Below are positions 23,839 through 32,635 of a stretch of 46,236 nt of DNA, one piece after another; within the stretch, counting starts at the first letter, position 1; every line of letters starts with the position of its first letter. The notes below the pieces were generated by a model. It saw nothing but the letters and a program-made list of their open reading frames with translations. It was not told where the DNA came from and ran no database searches. The stretch covers positions 18,930-65,165 of the forward strand of contig JAGOJA010000002.1 in the NCBI GenBank assembly GCA_017995345.1. Direction: 5' to 3'. Both the position numbers and the translations under genes were made by a program. This DNA is from Flavobacterium sp. (lineage in GTDB: Bacteria; Bacteroidota; Bacteroidia; Flavobacteriales; Flavobacteriaceae).

Positions 23839-25935
23839 CTAGTAATTAAACTGTTGTCTGTTGTCTTCAATTTTAGCATTTCCTTTCAATGCAGGAATCA
23901 CTCTATTTACATCTGAAGCGCTTTGTGTTTTCAATTTAGCAACGTATGGCGCATGATTTTTCAATGCTGGAGCTTTGACAGTACTTATGTTTTTAACCAC
24001 ATATACCCCTGTATTTCCTTCAATTGGCGCAGACAATTTATTTGCTGCTAAAGCAAATGCATTTCCTACCACTTTCGGCTCAGGACCAACATTTGGCAAC
24101 ATGGTGTTTTCCATGGTAAGATCAGTCGCTTGTTGTACTGTACTGCCTACTGATTTTGCAATAGCTTCTAGAGAAGAACCAGTCATTTTAGCTTTGATTA
24201 GTGCTGCTTTTTTCTTGTTTTTAAGAATTTGCTCTACATAAGGTCTTGCCACAGAAACTGCTACTAAACCAGATTTGTCAATACTTTTTACTTTTGCGAT
24301 AACGTGACCCATATTAGCTACTTCGAATCTTTTTACAGATCCTTCTTTAACGCCGTTTTCAAAAGCCCATCTTACAATATTTCTTTGTTTTCCTAAAGAT
24401 CCAAAATTTTCATCCATTCCTTTTACAGAAACTGCTGGAGCAACTGTCAATCCCATATCTTTAGCTGCTTTGACAAAATCTTTATTAGCAGCTTCCATTT
24501 CAAATTTAGTTGCTTGTGTGAATATTTTATCAGAAGTAACTTCTGAAGCTTCTATTTTTTGAGCTACTGTAGCCAAACGAATTCCGTCTTGCTTATCCGT
24601 AATTTTTATAATATGAAAACCAAAATCAGTTTCAACTAAACCAACTCTACCGATACTATTATTAAAAACAAAATCATTGAAAGGTTTCACCATTTGATTT
24701 GGACCAAAATATCCTAAATCACCGCCTTGTTGTGCTGATGAGTCGTCAGAACTAGTAAAAGCCAACATCAGGAAACTATCGGGATTTGCAATTACCTGTG
24801 CTAGGATACTTTCTGCTTTTGCTTTTGCTTGTTCTTTTGTTCTTTTTTCTTTTTGATTTGGAACTTGAGTTCCTTCATAACCAATTAAAATATGACTTGC
24901 TTTCGCATTAACACCTGGTTTCATTCCCATAGATTTTGAAATACAGTAGTAATCCCCAAAAACATAAGGGCCATAAACTGCTCCTGGAGCAAGGTTAAAC
25001 AATTTATCTGCATCTACAGCAGGCAAATCTTTTTTAGCAATATAAGTCGAATCATAAGGAACGTCAGAGTTTGAATTTACGAAGTCAATTGCGTTTTTAG
25101 TTGTTCTAAATCCAGCTACAGTGTCGTTTTTTGCAGTTGCTTGGTTGTACACCACGCTTCCTGATAGCAATGCATCCATTTTTGATTTGATTTCCGCCGC
25201 ATCCGCTGCAGAAGCTTTATCCTCAATCAAGACGTATTCCACTTCACGAGATTCGTCTGCTTTGAATTTTTTTTCATTTTTCTTCATGAAATCAACAATT
25301 TCTGAATCAGTAATTTTCACATCACTATCTTTAATTGTAGAATATAAACCAGCAACATAAGCAAAATTCACTTTGTTCGCTTCCATCTCATATTTAAATT
25401 TTCCTTCGCTTTCAGTTGTAAAAACTGCCGCTTTGATCATTGTATTATATAATTGATACTTAGCGTTTAAGTCAGCATCTTTTTCGCGGTCTATCAAAAA
25501 CTGAGCTTGTGCAGGGTTAGCCTTAAAGTATTCTTTGAATTTAGCAACATCAAAAACACCCGCAGCATTCATAAACAACGGATTTCCACCAATATTTTGA
25601 TCTGCTTTCAAAACTTCCAACAAATGCTTTTCGCCAACTCTCAATCCTAATTTTTCAAATTCAGAAGTTAGCAAAGCAACAGAAACTTCTTGATCCCAAA
25701 CTCTGTTAGCTGCTTCAGTGGACGATATTCCTTGACCGCTTTTTTCAATATTGTTTACTTTAATTCTAAAATCCTCGAATGAAATATCTTTTCCATCGAT
25801 GCTTCCTACATCTTTTGATGTACTATTGAAACCACCACTATTGAATATATCACCTATGATAAATGCGAATAAACAAAACCCGATAACGAGTATCAGAAGA
25901 AGTGAACGTTGTCTAATTTTTTGTAAAACTGCCAT
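23839..25935 (-). CDS. PpiD/SurA-like periplasmic peptidyl-prolyl isomerase (foldase)
   Basis: Inner-membrane-anchored chaperone/isomerase for outer-membrane and periplasmic proteins. I place the start at the ATG at 25935 (698 aa) because MAVLQKIRQRSLLLIL is the usual family N-terminus; the frame extends 14 residues further to a TTG, which looks spurious. Seen: one membrane helix (about 11-30), a SurA_N-like helical region, a PPIC parvulin domain (about 330-440) with KASHILIGYEG and GGDLGYFGPNQMVKPF, and a second poorly conserved rotamase-like stretch after it. It is convergent with the GHMP kinase and separated by a strong terminator. Confidence 0.92.
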   Translation of the reverse strand: MAVLQKIRQRSLLLILVIGFCLFAFIIGDIFNSGGFNSTSKDVGSIDGKDISFEDFRIKVNNIEKSGQGISSTEAANRVWDQEVSVALLTSEFEKLGLRVGEKHLLEVLKADQNIGGNPLFMNAAGVFDVAKFKEYFKANPAQAQFLIDREKDADLNAKYQLYNTMIKAAVFTTESEGKFKYEMEANKVNFAYVAGLYSTIKDSDVKITDSEIVDFMKKNEKKFKADESREVEYVLIEDKASAADAAEIKSKMDALLSGSVVYNQATAKNDTVAGFRTTKNAIDFVNSNSDVPYDSTYIAKKDLPAVDADKLFNLAPGAVYGPYVFGDYYCISKSMGMKPGVNAKASHILIGYEGTQVPNQKEKRTKEQAKAKAESILAQVIANPDSFLMLAFTSSDDSSAQQGGDLGYFGPNQMVKPFNDFVFNNSIGRVGLVETDFGFHIIKITDKQDGIRLATVAQKIEASEVTSDKIFTQATKFEMEAANKDFVKAAKDMGLTVAPAVSVKGMDENFGSLGKQRNIVRWAFENGVKEGSVKRFEVANMGHVIAKVKSIDKSGLVAVSVARPYVEQILKNKKKAALIKAKMTGSSLEAIAKSVGSTVQQATDLTMENTMLPNVGPEPKVVGNAFALAANKLSAPIEGNTGVYVVKNISTVKAPALKNHAPYVAKLKTQSASDVNRVIPALKGNAKIEDNRQQFNY

Positions 25936-26043
25936 TTTATTGTTATTAATTTTTATATTCAGTTTGCGAAAATACAATTATCTAATTAATAATTATACTA
26001 GTAGCGTCTTATTTTGCAAGAATTTTTAATTTCACATTAAAAA

Positions 26044-27303
26044 TCACTCTTGCACGGTCATTTTAACTATTTCAATTTTCTTATTTGTAGCTTCTTCCAC
26101 TACAAACCGATAGTTTCCAATTGTGATTACCTCTCCTATTTGCGGAATTTCTTTAGTAAAATCAACAATAAAACCACCGAGTGTTCCGTAGGAATCACTC
26201 TCCGGAATCTGAAGCTTGTAGGTTTGATTCAAATATTCCACATCAAAGCGAGCTGAGAACATAAAAGTACCGTCTTCTAATTCTTTTTCAATTAATTCTT
26301 CATTTGAATCGTGCTCATCCTCAATTTCTCCAAAAAGCTCTTCTACAATATCTTCAACAGTAATAATACCAGATGTTCCGCCATATTCATCCAATACTAC
26401 AGCAACACTTTTTCGCTTTTTTATAAGCAAACTCATGGCATCTTTTATGAATATTGTTTCGGGCACAAACTCAGCCAAAATAACAATATCGTCAATACTA
26501 TTTGGCTTTTTAAACATGTCAAATGAAAGAACATACCCAATAATATCATCAAGAGAATTTTGATATACCACTATTTTAGAATACCCCGACTTTATAAATA
26601 ATTCATTCAGTTCCTCAATTGAATCAAATAATTCAATGGCAATAATTTCAGTCCGAGGAGTCATGATGTCTCTAGCCTTAACACCTGAAAATTCTAATGC
26701 GTTTTGAAACATTAATATTTCACAATCTACAGATTCATTATCTTCAACACTACTCATTTGTTCCGTAATGTAATTCCCAAGTTCAACTTTACTAAAATAA
26801 AGTTGAATATTATCTCCTTCTGTTTTAAAAAAATTTTTCAAAATAAAATCAGAAACCCAAATAAAAAATGTAGAGATAAAATAGAAAACATTGTAAAAGA
26901 AATAGGCTGGAATTGCAAAGAATTTAAACAACGTATTGGCATAAATTTGAAAAAACACCTTAGGAAAAAACTCCGCCGTCATTAATACTATAATCGCAGA
27001 GATGAGTGTTTGTAACAACAAACTTAGTACGTCCGAGAATTCAAATCCCAAACTAATAAACCACTGCATTAACAACTCACCCATAAAAAACCCATAAATC
27101 ACCATCACTATATTGTTTCCAATAAGCATTGCGACAATAAACTTTGAAGGTTTTGCCGTGAGTTTTGTCAGAATCTTAGAAAGGAAGCTGTTTTGTTTCT
27201 TTTCAATCTCAAGATAAATCTTATTAGAAGAGACAAAAGCTATCTCCATTCCTGAAAAAAAAGCACTTAATAGTAGACATACTACAATAACGCCAATTTC
27301 CAT
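26044..27303 (-). CDS. CNNM/CorC-family (HlyC-type) membrane protein with CBS pair
   Basis: Integral membrane protein of the CNNM/CorC type, often annotated hemolysin and linked in some members to magnesium or cobalt efflux. Seen over 419 residues: a DUF21 (CNNM) domain with about four membrane helices (residues 1-180), two CBS domains (about 205-325) starting at ARDIMTPRTEI and containing VVLDEYGGTSGIITVEDIVEELFGEI, and a C-terminal CorC_HlyC domain (about 340-415) ending SYGTLGGFIVD onward. The gliding protein GldE belongs to the same family, but the usual gldE neighbours are not here, so I keep the general name. Three nt separate it from the gene upstream. Confidence 0.92.
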   Translation of the reverse strand: MEIGVIVVCLLLSAFFSGMEIAFVSSNKIYLEIEKKQNSFLSKILTKLTAKPSKFIVAMLIGNNIVMVIYGFFMGELLMQWFISLGFEFSDVLSLLLQTLISAIIVLMTAEFFPKVFFQIYANTLFKFFAIPAYFFYNVFYFISTFFIWVSDFILKNFFKTEGDNIQLYFSKVELGNYITEQMSSVEDNESVDCEILMFQNALEFSGVKARDIMTPRTEIIAIELFDSIEELNELFIKSGYSKIVVYQNSLDDIIGYVLSFDMFKKPNSIDDIVILAEFVPETIFIKDAMSLLIKKRKSVAVVLDEYGGTSGIITVEDIVEELFGEIEDEHDSNEELIEKELEDGTFMFSARFDVEYLNQTYKLQIPESDSYGTLGGFIVDFTKEIPQIGEVITIGNYRFVVEEATNKKIEIVKMTVQE

Positions 27304-27306
27304 AAA

Positions 27307-27501
27307 TTAGGGTTTTTTATTTCGGTCTTCTGCTTTTTTAACAAACTTTCTTCTAAAGAAGAACATAAAAACTGCTAATCCGGCAACCATAAAACTCAAC
27401 CAAGGTTTGCCAGCGGGATCATTTAATTTAACAAAACCATCATAAATAAAGAAGGTTCCGAAAATAAGATAAACGTATTGTGTGTACTTTAAATAATTCA
27501 T
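27307..27501 (-). CDS. Small two-helix membrane protein, unknown function
   Basis: A 64-residue protein with two hydrophobic segments (about 5-23 and 34-48), separated by a short polar loop containing KLNDPAGKPW, and a basic C-terminal tail. It sits between lptC (11 nt away) and the CNNM/CorC gene (3 nt away) in the same orientation, so it is clearly part of the transcript. I recognise no family; a cell-envelope role is inference from the neighbours only. Confidence 0.82.
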   Translation of the reverse strand: MNYLKYTQYVYLIFGTFFIYDGFVKLNDPAGKPWLSFMVAGLAVFMFFFRRKFVKKAEDRNKKP

Positions 27502-27512
27502 AATTTAAGATA

Positions 27513-28067
27513 TTATTCGGCGGTTTCTAGCTCGCCTGTTATTTTTTGTGAATTAATCACTTTAAAATCCTTACTAAAATCAATTCCTTGACCATTAGAA
27601 ACTCCTTTTGGATCTGACAATTTAAATTTTCTTTCCGTAAAAAACCATTCATTTTTTTGATCAAAATACAGTTGCTCTGTCTCAAGAGTTTTTCCGTCTT
27701 CTGTAAAAATTTTTACTTTTCCTTGCAAATCAATAATGCTCGTCCCTTTATAAGAAATGGCATAATTTGACTTAATAAATGTTTTTTTAGCCTTTTTATC
27801 AAACAAAGTTACATCTATTCCTTTTGGAAATTCAGTGAAAGGAAAATCAATACTTGAATAATCCAACATTTTAGCACTTACCAAGATAGCGGTAATACGA
27901 CCTGAATCAGTGTATTTTAGATTAACAACATCTGCATCAGACGTAGGTAAAAATTCCGAAAAATTAATCTTCTGTATTTCTTTAAAATTACTTTCGCATC
28001 CAAAAAACAGTGTCACAGCAAAAACTGTGACAACTACTTTAATATATTTTTTTCGGACTAAAGTCAT
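27513..28067 (-). CDS. lptC: LptC-like LPS export protein, periplasmic lipoprotein form
   Basis: Bridge component of the lipopolysaccharide transport machine that links the inner-membrane LptBFG to periplasmic LptA. Seen: an N-terminal hydrophobic segment ending LFFGC, which would make Cys24 a lipidation site rather than leaving the membrane anchor found in E. coli LptC, then a repetitive beta-strand region with alternating hydrophobics (LEGKV-like strand IDLQGKVKIFTEDG) of the OstA/LptC jelly-roll type. It has 184 residues. The family is divergent, so the name rests on the fold-like pattern plus position; the lipobox is seen directly. Confidence 0.83.
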   Translation of the reverse strand: MTLVRKKYIKVVVTVFAVTLFFGCESNFKEIQKINFSEFLPTSDADVVNLKYTDSGRITAILVSAKMLDYSSIDFPFTEFPKGIDVTLFDKKAKKTFIKSNYAISYKGTSIIDLQGKVKIFTEDGKTLETEQLYFDQKNEWFFTERKFKLSDPKGVSNGQGIDFSKDFKVINSQKITGELETAE

Positions 28068-28116
28068 ATGTTATAATCGACAAAGAAGTTTGATACTAAA
28101 TCACCTATTCTTGTAT

Positions 28117-29367
28117 TTAATTGAATTTTCGTTTTACAAACCATGTATCATTAAATGAAAAACCGACACTAAAGTTAGCATAATTTTCTTGTACCAAGTT
28201 AGAGCTTGTCGTGCCTTTTTTCCCTAATTCGAAGCCAATATTTATATTAGAAAATGTTCCGTTCAACGGCAATCCCAGCCCAAGAGTCAATCCCATATCA
28301 TTAATCGACTGTGAATTTACCATCAATCCTGTTTTTTCATATCTCAAACCACCCCTGTAAACAATTCTTTTTGTATAACTGGTAAATGAGTTGTAATTTG
28401 GAATGTAATAACCTCCCATACTTACACTGCCATACCTACCATAACTTACATTGTTCGCTTGGTTATAATAATTTTGTTCTCCTGAGTTTTTTTGATACGC
28501 AATTTTCCCTCCAAAAACCCATTTTCTAGATTCTCCAATTCCTGCAGAAAGAGACCATCTACTAGGCAACTTTATATCTGTTTGATTTTTTTGTTCTCCA
28601 AGTTGATCTACAACTTGTAAATTAAAATTAGAATCATAAATTACTGTGGATACATTTCTTATATTTTGAGATTTCAAATTACCTTGTACCGTATAATTCA
28701 TGCTACTAAAGAACATTGTTTTTTTATTGATTTTAGTCTGATACATCATTCCGACATTGAAATTTACTCCAGACAAATCCGCCGAATTAAATTCACTTGT
28801 ACCTGCAGTTATGTTAGGAATGAATTCCAAACTATTGGTTTCAATTTTGCCAAAATTATAATTAACATCAGCTCCAATACTAAAATTTGATGCTATCTTG
28901 TATCCAACTCCTAAAAAAGCTTTATTAAGACCACCATCTCCATTAAATCGCCTGCTGTTTTGCGTATTGTCAGCAGAAATAGATTCAATTTTATATCCAA
29001 CAGAGGAATACGGAATCAATCCAAAACCCAATCCAAATTTCCCTAAAGGCAAACCAACCGCCAAATAATCCAAGGTAGTTCTTGTAGCCTTTGCAGACTG
29101 AGAACTCGCTTTTAGATTGGTCGTCTTATACGTTCCTCCAACAGCAAATGACGTTAGCTTTAAATTAGCAAAACTTGCCGGATTCTCTAAATTAATATGA
29201 ATACTATCTTGCTCAACGGCTACCCCACCCATAGAGCGACTCTCGACCGTACCTTTGAACCTAATATCGCCAATCCCATAAAAGGAATATGGAGAGGAAG
29301 TTCCTTCTTGCGCAAAAGACACTAATGACAAAAATAGACATGCAATAACTATAATTTTTTTAATCAT
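28117..29367 (-). CDS. Outer-membrane beta-barrel protein, function unknown
   Basis: A 416-residue secreted protein with a signal peptide (about 1-19, ending FAQ) followed by a mature region of alternating polar/hydrophobic strands rich in Gly, Tyr, Ser and Asn, with an aromatic C-terminal residue pattern (WFVKRKFN). The beginning SPYSFYGIGDIRFKGTVESRSMGG and the LENPASFANL segment resemble the plug or first strand of FadL/PorV-like barrels in Bacteroidota. It overlaps the end of coaX by 8 nt and precedes lptC by 49 nt. No substrate can be named; an LPS or lipid-related role is only suggested by lptC next door. Confidence 0.82.
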   Translation of the reverse strand: MIKKIIVIACLFLSLVSFAQEGTSSPYSFYGIGDIRFKGTVESRSMGGVAVEQDSIHINLENPASFANLKLTSFAVGGTYKTTNLKASSQSAKATRTTLDYLAVGLPLGKFGLGFGLIPYSSVGYKIESISADNTQNSRRFNGDGGLNKAFLGVGYKIASNFSIGADVNYNFGKIETNSLEFIPNITAGTSEFNSADLSGVNFNVGMMYQTKINKKTMFFSSMNYTVQGNLKSQNIRNVSTVIYDSNFNLQVVDQLGEQKNQTDIKLPSRWSLSAGIGESRKWVFGGKIAYQKNSGEQNYYNQANNVSYGRYGSVSMGGYYIPNYNSFTSYTKRIVYRGGLRYEKTGLMVNSQSINDMGLTLGLGLPLNGTFSNINIGFELGKKGTTSSNLVQENYANFSVGFSFNDTWFVKRKFN

Positions 29368-30094
29368 TTTTGATTTTATATTGAAATGTTTGGTTCAAAC
29401 TCTCTAAAAGAAAATTTGAATTGGCAAATATGGTATTTTTTAATCGTTTAGCCAAGAAATCTGTGTCTCCACCCGTTAAAATTATTATAAAATTTAAATA
29501 CCGTGACTTATATTCCTCTATGAAGCCATCAATTTCATAAACTAATCCATTTACTACACCCGAATGAATAGAATCAGAAGTAGATGTTCCAATAAAATTT
29601 TTTGGATTTTCTAATACCAATAAAGGAAGTTTTGCTGTAAAATTATGCAATGCTTCGTAGCGTAATCGCAATCCTGGTGCAATAGCTCCACCTAAATAAT
29701 TATTTTTCTCATCAATAAAATCATACGTAACACACGTTCCCGCATCAATAACAAGCCTGTTTTGATTAGGAAACTGCAATGTTGCTCCTGCAGCAAGAAC
29801 AATTCTGTCAATTCCTAAAGTATGGGGCGTAGCATACATATTCTGAAAAGGAAAAGGGTCTTCATTAGAAATAAAATGCACATTTAGCAGGTTTTCAAAT
29901 GTTAAAAAAGATGATTTTTCGAGATCACCAACTGACGAGACGACTAAATCCGAAACATTTTTAAACTTTTTTAAAATATTTTCAATATTTTTTTGAAGTT
30001 CCTTATCAGTAAAAACAAAAATCTCCAAAAGCTTAGTATCCTCAAAAACAGCAGCTTTAATTCTGGTATTCCCTACATCAACAACTAAAATCAT
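29360..30094 (-). CDS. coaX: Type III pantothenate kinase
   Basis: Catalyses ATP-dependent phosphorylation of pantothenate, the first step of coenzyme A synthesis. Seen over 244 residues: the ASKHA phosphate-1 motif VDVGNTRIK (Asp6), GIDRIVLAAGA (Asp96), phosphate-2 VIDAGTCVTYDF (Asp117) and GGAIAPGLRLRYEAL. All are typical of CoaX and absent from CoaA/PanK-II. The final 8 nt overlap the barrel gene. A TAnnTTTG promoter lies 20 nt upstream, so coaX leads the envelope cluster's transcript. Confidence 0.96.
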   Translation of the reverse strand: MILVVDVGNTRIKAAVFEDTKLLEIFVFTDKELQKNIENILKKFKNVSDLVVSSVGDLEKSSFLTFENLLNVHFISNEDPFPFQNMYATPHTLGIDRIVLAAGATLQFPNQNRLVIDAGTCVTYDFIDEKNNYLGGAIAPGLRLRYEALHNFTAKLPLLVLENPKNFIGTSTSDSIHSGVVNGLVYEIDGFIEEYKSRYLNFIIILTGGDTDFLAKRLKNTIFANSNFLLESLNQTFQYKIKND

Positions 30095-30113
30095 AATTTA
30101 TTTTTTGAAGTTG

Positions 30114-30121
30114 CAAAGGTA
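30114..30121 (-). promoter_or_regulatory. -7 box upstream of coaX
   Basis: The minus strand reads TACCTTTG (TAnnTTTG), 19 nt before the coaX ATG. It is back-to-back with the tRNA-Phe promoter on the other strand. Confidence 0.55.
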
Positions 30122-30147
30122 CGAATTGATTTTTTTTAAAAAATATT

Positions 30148-30177
30148 TTGGATAAACTAAAAATCATTCTATATTTG
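30148..30177 (+). promoter_or_regulatory. Promoter of tRNA-Phe
   Basis: TTG (30148-30150), a 19-nt spacer and TATATTTG (30170-30177) match both halves of the Bacteroidota consensus TTG-N17-23-TAnnTTTG. The tRNA begins 15 nt further. This is the clearest complete promoter in the window. Confidence 0.8.
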
Positions 30178-30192
30178 CACCCGCGATAGCAA

Positions 30193-30268
30193 GGTACCTT
30201 AGCTCAGATGGTAGAGCAATGGACTGAAAATCCATGTGTCCCTGGTTCGATCCCTGGAGGTACCACCA
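30193..30268 (+). tRNA. tRNA-Phe (GAA), CCA encoded
   Basis: A 76-nt cloverleaf read by eye. The acceptor stem GGTACCT pairs with AGGTACC; the D stem is GCTC/GAGC; the anticodon stem is ATGGA/TCCAT with loop CTGAAAA, giving anticodon GAA for phenylalanine; the T arm is CCTGG-TTCGATC-CCTGG; then discriminator A and an encoded CCA (30266-30268). The middle T-stem position is a U-U pair (51/63). Flanked by its own promoter and terminator, so it is a single-gene unit. Confidence 0.96.
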
Positions 30269-30272
30269 AAAC

Positions 30273-30305
30273 CCACTAAGAAATTAGTGGATTTTTTGTT
30301 TTTTT
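30273..30305 (+). terminator. Intrinsic terminator of tRNA-Phe
   Basis: CCACTAA (30273-30279), a GAAA loop and TTAGTGG (30284-30290), followed by a long T run. It begins 5 nt after the tRNA CCA end. Confidence 0.9.
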
Positions 30306-30401
30306 AACCTTTCCTCAGAGAGACACTGGATCAATCCTAAAGAGATTCTTTATTATACATGATTGAAATAATTAGGAATCCACTTTCTAGAAAGGAAAAT
30401 T

Positions 30402-31061
30402 TTAATCAATTGCCATCTCAGGAATTTCAGAGTCAATGATTAATTTGGCTGCGGTGGCTTTTATAATTTCTTCGACTGATACGCCAGGTGCTCTTTCTAG
30501 TAATCTAAACCCTTCAGGCGTTATCTCTAGAACAGCTAACTCAGTCACCACTTTTTTTACACAACCAACACCCGTTAATGGCAGCGTACATTTTTTTAAA
30601 ATTTTAGATTCTCCTGCTTTATTCACATGCATCATCGCGACAATAATATTTTCGGCCGAAGCCACTAAATCCATAGCGCCACCCATTCCTTTTACCATTT
30701 TTCCTGGAATTTTCCAGTTGGCAATATCTCCATTTTCAGAAACTTCCATGGCGCCTAAAATTGTCAAATCTACTTTTTGAGTCCGAATCATTCCAAAACT
30801 AAATGCCGAATCAAAGAAGCTTGCCCCCGGTAAGGTCGTAATAGTTTGTTTTCCGGCATTAATGACATCTGCATCTTCTTCGCCTTCATAAGGAAATGGC
30901 CCCATTCCCAAAACTCCGTTTTCGCTTTGAAATTCTACTGCCATATCATCTTGAATAAAATTCGCCACCAATGTTGGAATACCAATTCCTAAGTTGACAT
31001 AATATCCCTCTTTCACTTCTTTGGCAATTCGTTTTGCGATTTGATTTTTATCTAAAGCCAT
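30402..31061 (-). CDS. scoB: 3-oxoacid CoA-transferase, subunit B
   Basis: Beta subunit of succinyl-CoA:3-ketoacid CoA-transferase, which activates acetoacetate to acetoacetyl-CoA at the expense of succinyl-CoA. Seen over 219 residues: GYYVNLGIGIPTLVANF near the start, the catalytic Glu47 in QSENGVLGMGP, and GAMDLVASA with later TLPLTGVGCVKKVVTEL. Normal length. It starts 2 nt after scoA ends, so the subunits are coupled. I see no clear terminator in the 96 nt between its stop and the tRNA terminator. Confidence 0.95.
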   Translation of the reverse strand: MALDKNQIAKRIAKEVKEGYYVNLGIGIPTLVANFIQDDMAVEFQSENGVLGMGPFPYEGEEDADVINAGKQTITTLPGASFFDSAFSFGMIRTQKVDLTILGAMEVSENGDIANWKIPGKMVKGMGGAMDLVASAENIIVAMMHVNKAGESKILKKCTLPLTGVGCVKKVVTELAVLEITPEGFRLLERAPGVSVEEIIKATAAKLIIDSEIPEMAID

Positions 31062-31063
31062 GG

Positions 31064-31765
31064 TTAATTTCTTTTGCTTGTCGTACGTTGCTCAATTCTC
31101 TTTTCAAACTTCTCTCCTTTAAAAATACGTTGTACCATAATTCCAGGTATGTGAATTTGGTTTGGATCTAATGCTCCTGCAGGCAGCAGTTTTTCTACCT
31201 CTGCAATGGTAATTTTAGCTGCTCCAGCCATGCATCCGTTAAAATTTCGCGCAGTTCCTTTAAAAATCAAATTCCCTGCCTCATCTCCTTTCCAGGCTTT
31301 TACAATTGCAAAATCAGCTTTGTAGGCCAATTCCATAAGGTGCATTTTTCCGCTAAACTCGCGCACTTCTTTCCCTTCGGCTACTTCAGTTCCGCAGCCC
31401 GCAGGAGTAAAAAAAGCCGGTATTCCAGCCTGAGCAGCACGACACTTCTCAGCCAAGGTTCCTTGTGGAGTAAGTTCCACCTCCAACTCACCGGAAAGCA
31501 TCTGCCGTTCGAATTCAGCATTTTCGCCCACATAAGAAGAGATCATTTTTTTTATCTGCTTCTTTTGCAGCAATAGTCCCAACCCAAAATTATCAACTCC
31601 TGCATTATTTGAAATGCAGTTTAAATCAACTATCCCTTTTTTTACTAGTTCAGCTATACTGTTTTCCGGAATTCCGCAAAGACCAAAACCACCTAACATA
31701 AGCGTCATTCCATCCTCGATTCCTTCAAGAGCTTCTTGAACAGTGTTTACTTTTTTATTTATCAT
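31064..31765 (-). CDS. scoA: 3-oxoacid CoA-transferase, subunit A
   Basis: Alpha subunit of the same CoA-transferase. Seen over 233 residues: the family start [19 protein letters not shown] with its glycine-rich loop, [34 protein letters not shown], and the C-terminal [16 protein letters not shown]. It forms a two-gene unit with scoB. A terminator hairpin in the 99 nt upstream separates it from the 3-hydroxybutyrate dehydrogenase gene, so the two parts of the ketone-body pathway are probably transcribed separately or with attenuation between them. Confidence 0.95.
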   Translation of the reverse strand: MINKKVNTVQEALEGIEDGMTLMLGGFGLCGIPENSIAELVKKGIVDLNCISNNAGVDNFGLGLLLQKKQIKKMISSYVGENAEFERQMLSGELEVELTPQGTLAEKCRAAQAGIPAFFTPAGCGTEVAEGKEVREFSGKMHLMELAYKADFAIVKAWKGDEAGNLIFKGTARNFNGCMAGAAKITIAEVEKLLPAGALDPNQIHIPGIMVQRIFKGEKFEKRIEQRTTSKRN

Positions 31766-31792
31766 AACTTATCTTGTTTAATGTCAAATAGA

Positions 31793-31830
31793 ATTAAAAA
31801 AATCTGTCAAAATTGCTCTTGACAGATTTT
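31793..31830 (-). terminator. Terminator after the 3-hydroxybutyrate dehydrogenase gene
   Basis: AAAATCTGTCAA (31799-31810) pairs perfectly over 12 bp with TTGACAGATTTT (31819-31830) around an 8-nt loop. On the minus strand the stem runs into about seven T residues. It lies 34 nt after the dehydrogenase stop and 33 nt before scoA. Confidence 0.88.
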
Positions 31831-31864
31831 ACCCTAACTAAACATAATTAAAAAAACCAAAATA

Positions 31865-32635
31865 TTATTGAGCGCTCCAACCTCCATCTAAAGTAAAAGT
31901 CGTTCCCGTAATTGTCGTTGCGTGTGCTGCAGCCAAAAGAAGTGCCGTTTCAGCAATAGTCTCCATAGGAATAAACTCTTTTACAGCCTGCTTTTTTAGC
32001 ATAATCTTTTCAATCACTTCATCTTCCGAAAGCTGATGTGCTTTTGCCTGATCCTTAATCTGGTTTTCCACCAAAGGTGTTTTCACATAACCAGGACAAA
32101 TTGCGTTACATGTTATGTTATAAGGTGCTCCTTCCAAAGCCATTACTTTTGTCATGCCTACAACTCCATGTTTTGCTGTGACATAAGCCGACTTAAACTC
32201 AGAAGCCCTTATTCCGTGTACGGAAGAGATATTGATTATACGGCCAAACTTTTGTTTTTTCATGTGTTTCCAAGCTGCTTTACAAGCATAAAACACAGCA
32301 TTCATATTGATTGCTATAATCTTTTCATACATTTCGTTTGGAAAATCCTCAATAGGCGATACATATTGAATCCCTGCATTATTAATCAAAACATCAATGG
32401 AGCCTAATTGCCGCCTCGTCTCTTCAATAAGTTGAGTAATTGCAGTAGAATCTAATAAGTTAGCATTTGAATACGCGGTATTGACCTTGTATTTTTTACC
32501 AATATTCGAAGCAATTTCGGCACCATTTACTTCCAATCCATGAAACATAATCTGATAGCCGTTTTTCGCAAAAACTTCAGCTATCCCTAATCCGATTCCG
32601 CTGGTACTTCCTGTGATAAGCACTGATTTACTCAT
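31865..32635 (-). CDS. 3-hydroxybutyrate dehydrogenase (short-chain dehydrogenase)
   Basis: NAD-dependent oxidation of 3-hydroxybutyrate to acetoacetate, which ScoAB would then activate. Seen over 256 residues: the nucleotide-binding TGSTSGIG motif near residue 9, NNAG (85-88), and the catalytic triad Ser138, Tyr151, Lys155 (SVHGIRAS..SAYVTAKHG). The PGYVKTPLVENQI segment, including the Gln of the ENQI stretch, is characteristic of 3-hydroxybutyrate dehydrogenases among SDRs. Its start overlaps the stop of a degraded alpha/beta hydrolase by 8 nt. Confidence 0.9.
   Translation of the reverse strand: MSKSVLITGSTSGIGLGIAEVFAKNGYQIMFHGLEVNGAEIASNIGKKYKVNTAYSNANLLDSTAITQLIEETRRQLGSIDVLINNAGIQYVSPIEDFPNEMYEKIIAINMNAVFYACKAAWKHMKKQKFGRIINISSVHGIRASEFKSAYVTAKHGVVGMTKVMALEGAPYNITCNAICPGYVKTPLVENQIKDQAKAHQLSEDEVIEKIMLKKQAVKEFIPMETIAETALLLAAAHATTITGTTFTLDGGWSAQ

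Noticed and set aside
26044-27303. Gliding-motility gene gldE
   Set aside because: Same protein family, but the genes that usually flank gldE are absent here, so the general CNNM/CorC name is safer.
30382-30400. CTTTCTAGAAAG palindrome downstream of scoB
   Set aside because: A perfect 12-bp palindrome but with no loop and no T run, in AT-rich sequence; it may be chance. Not called as operator or terminator.
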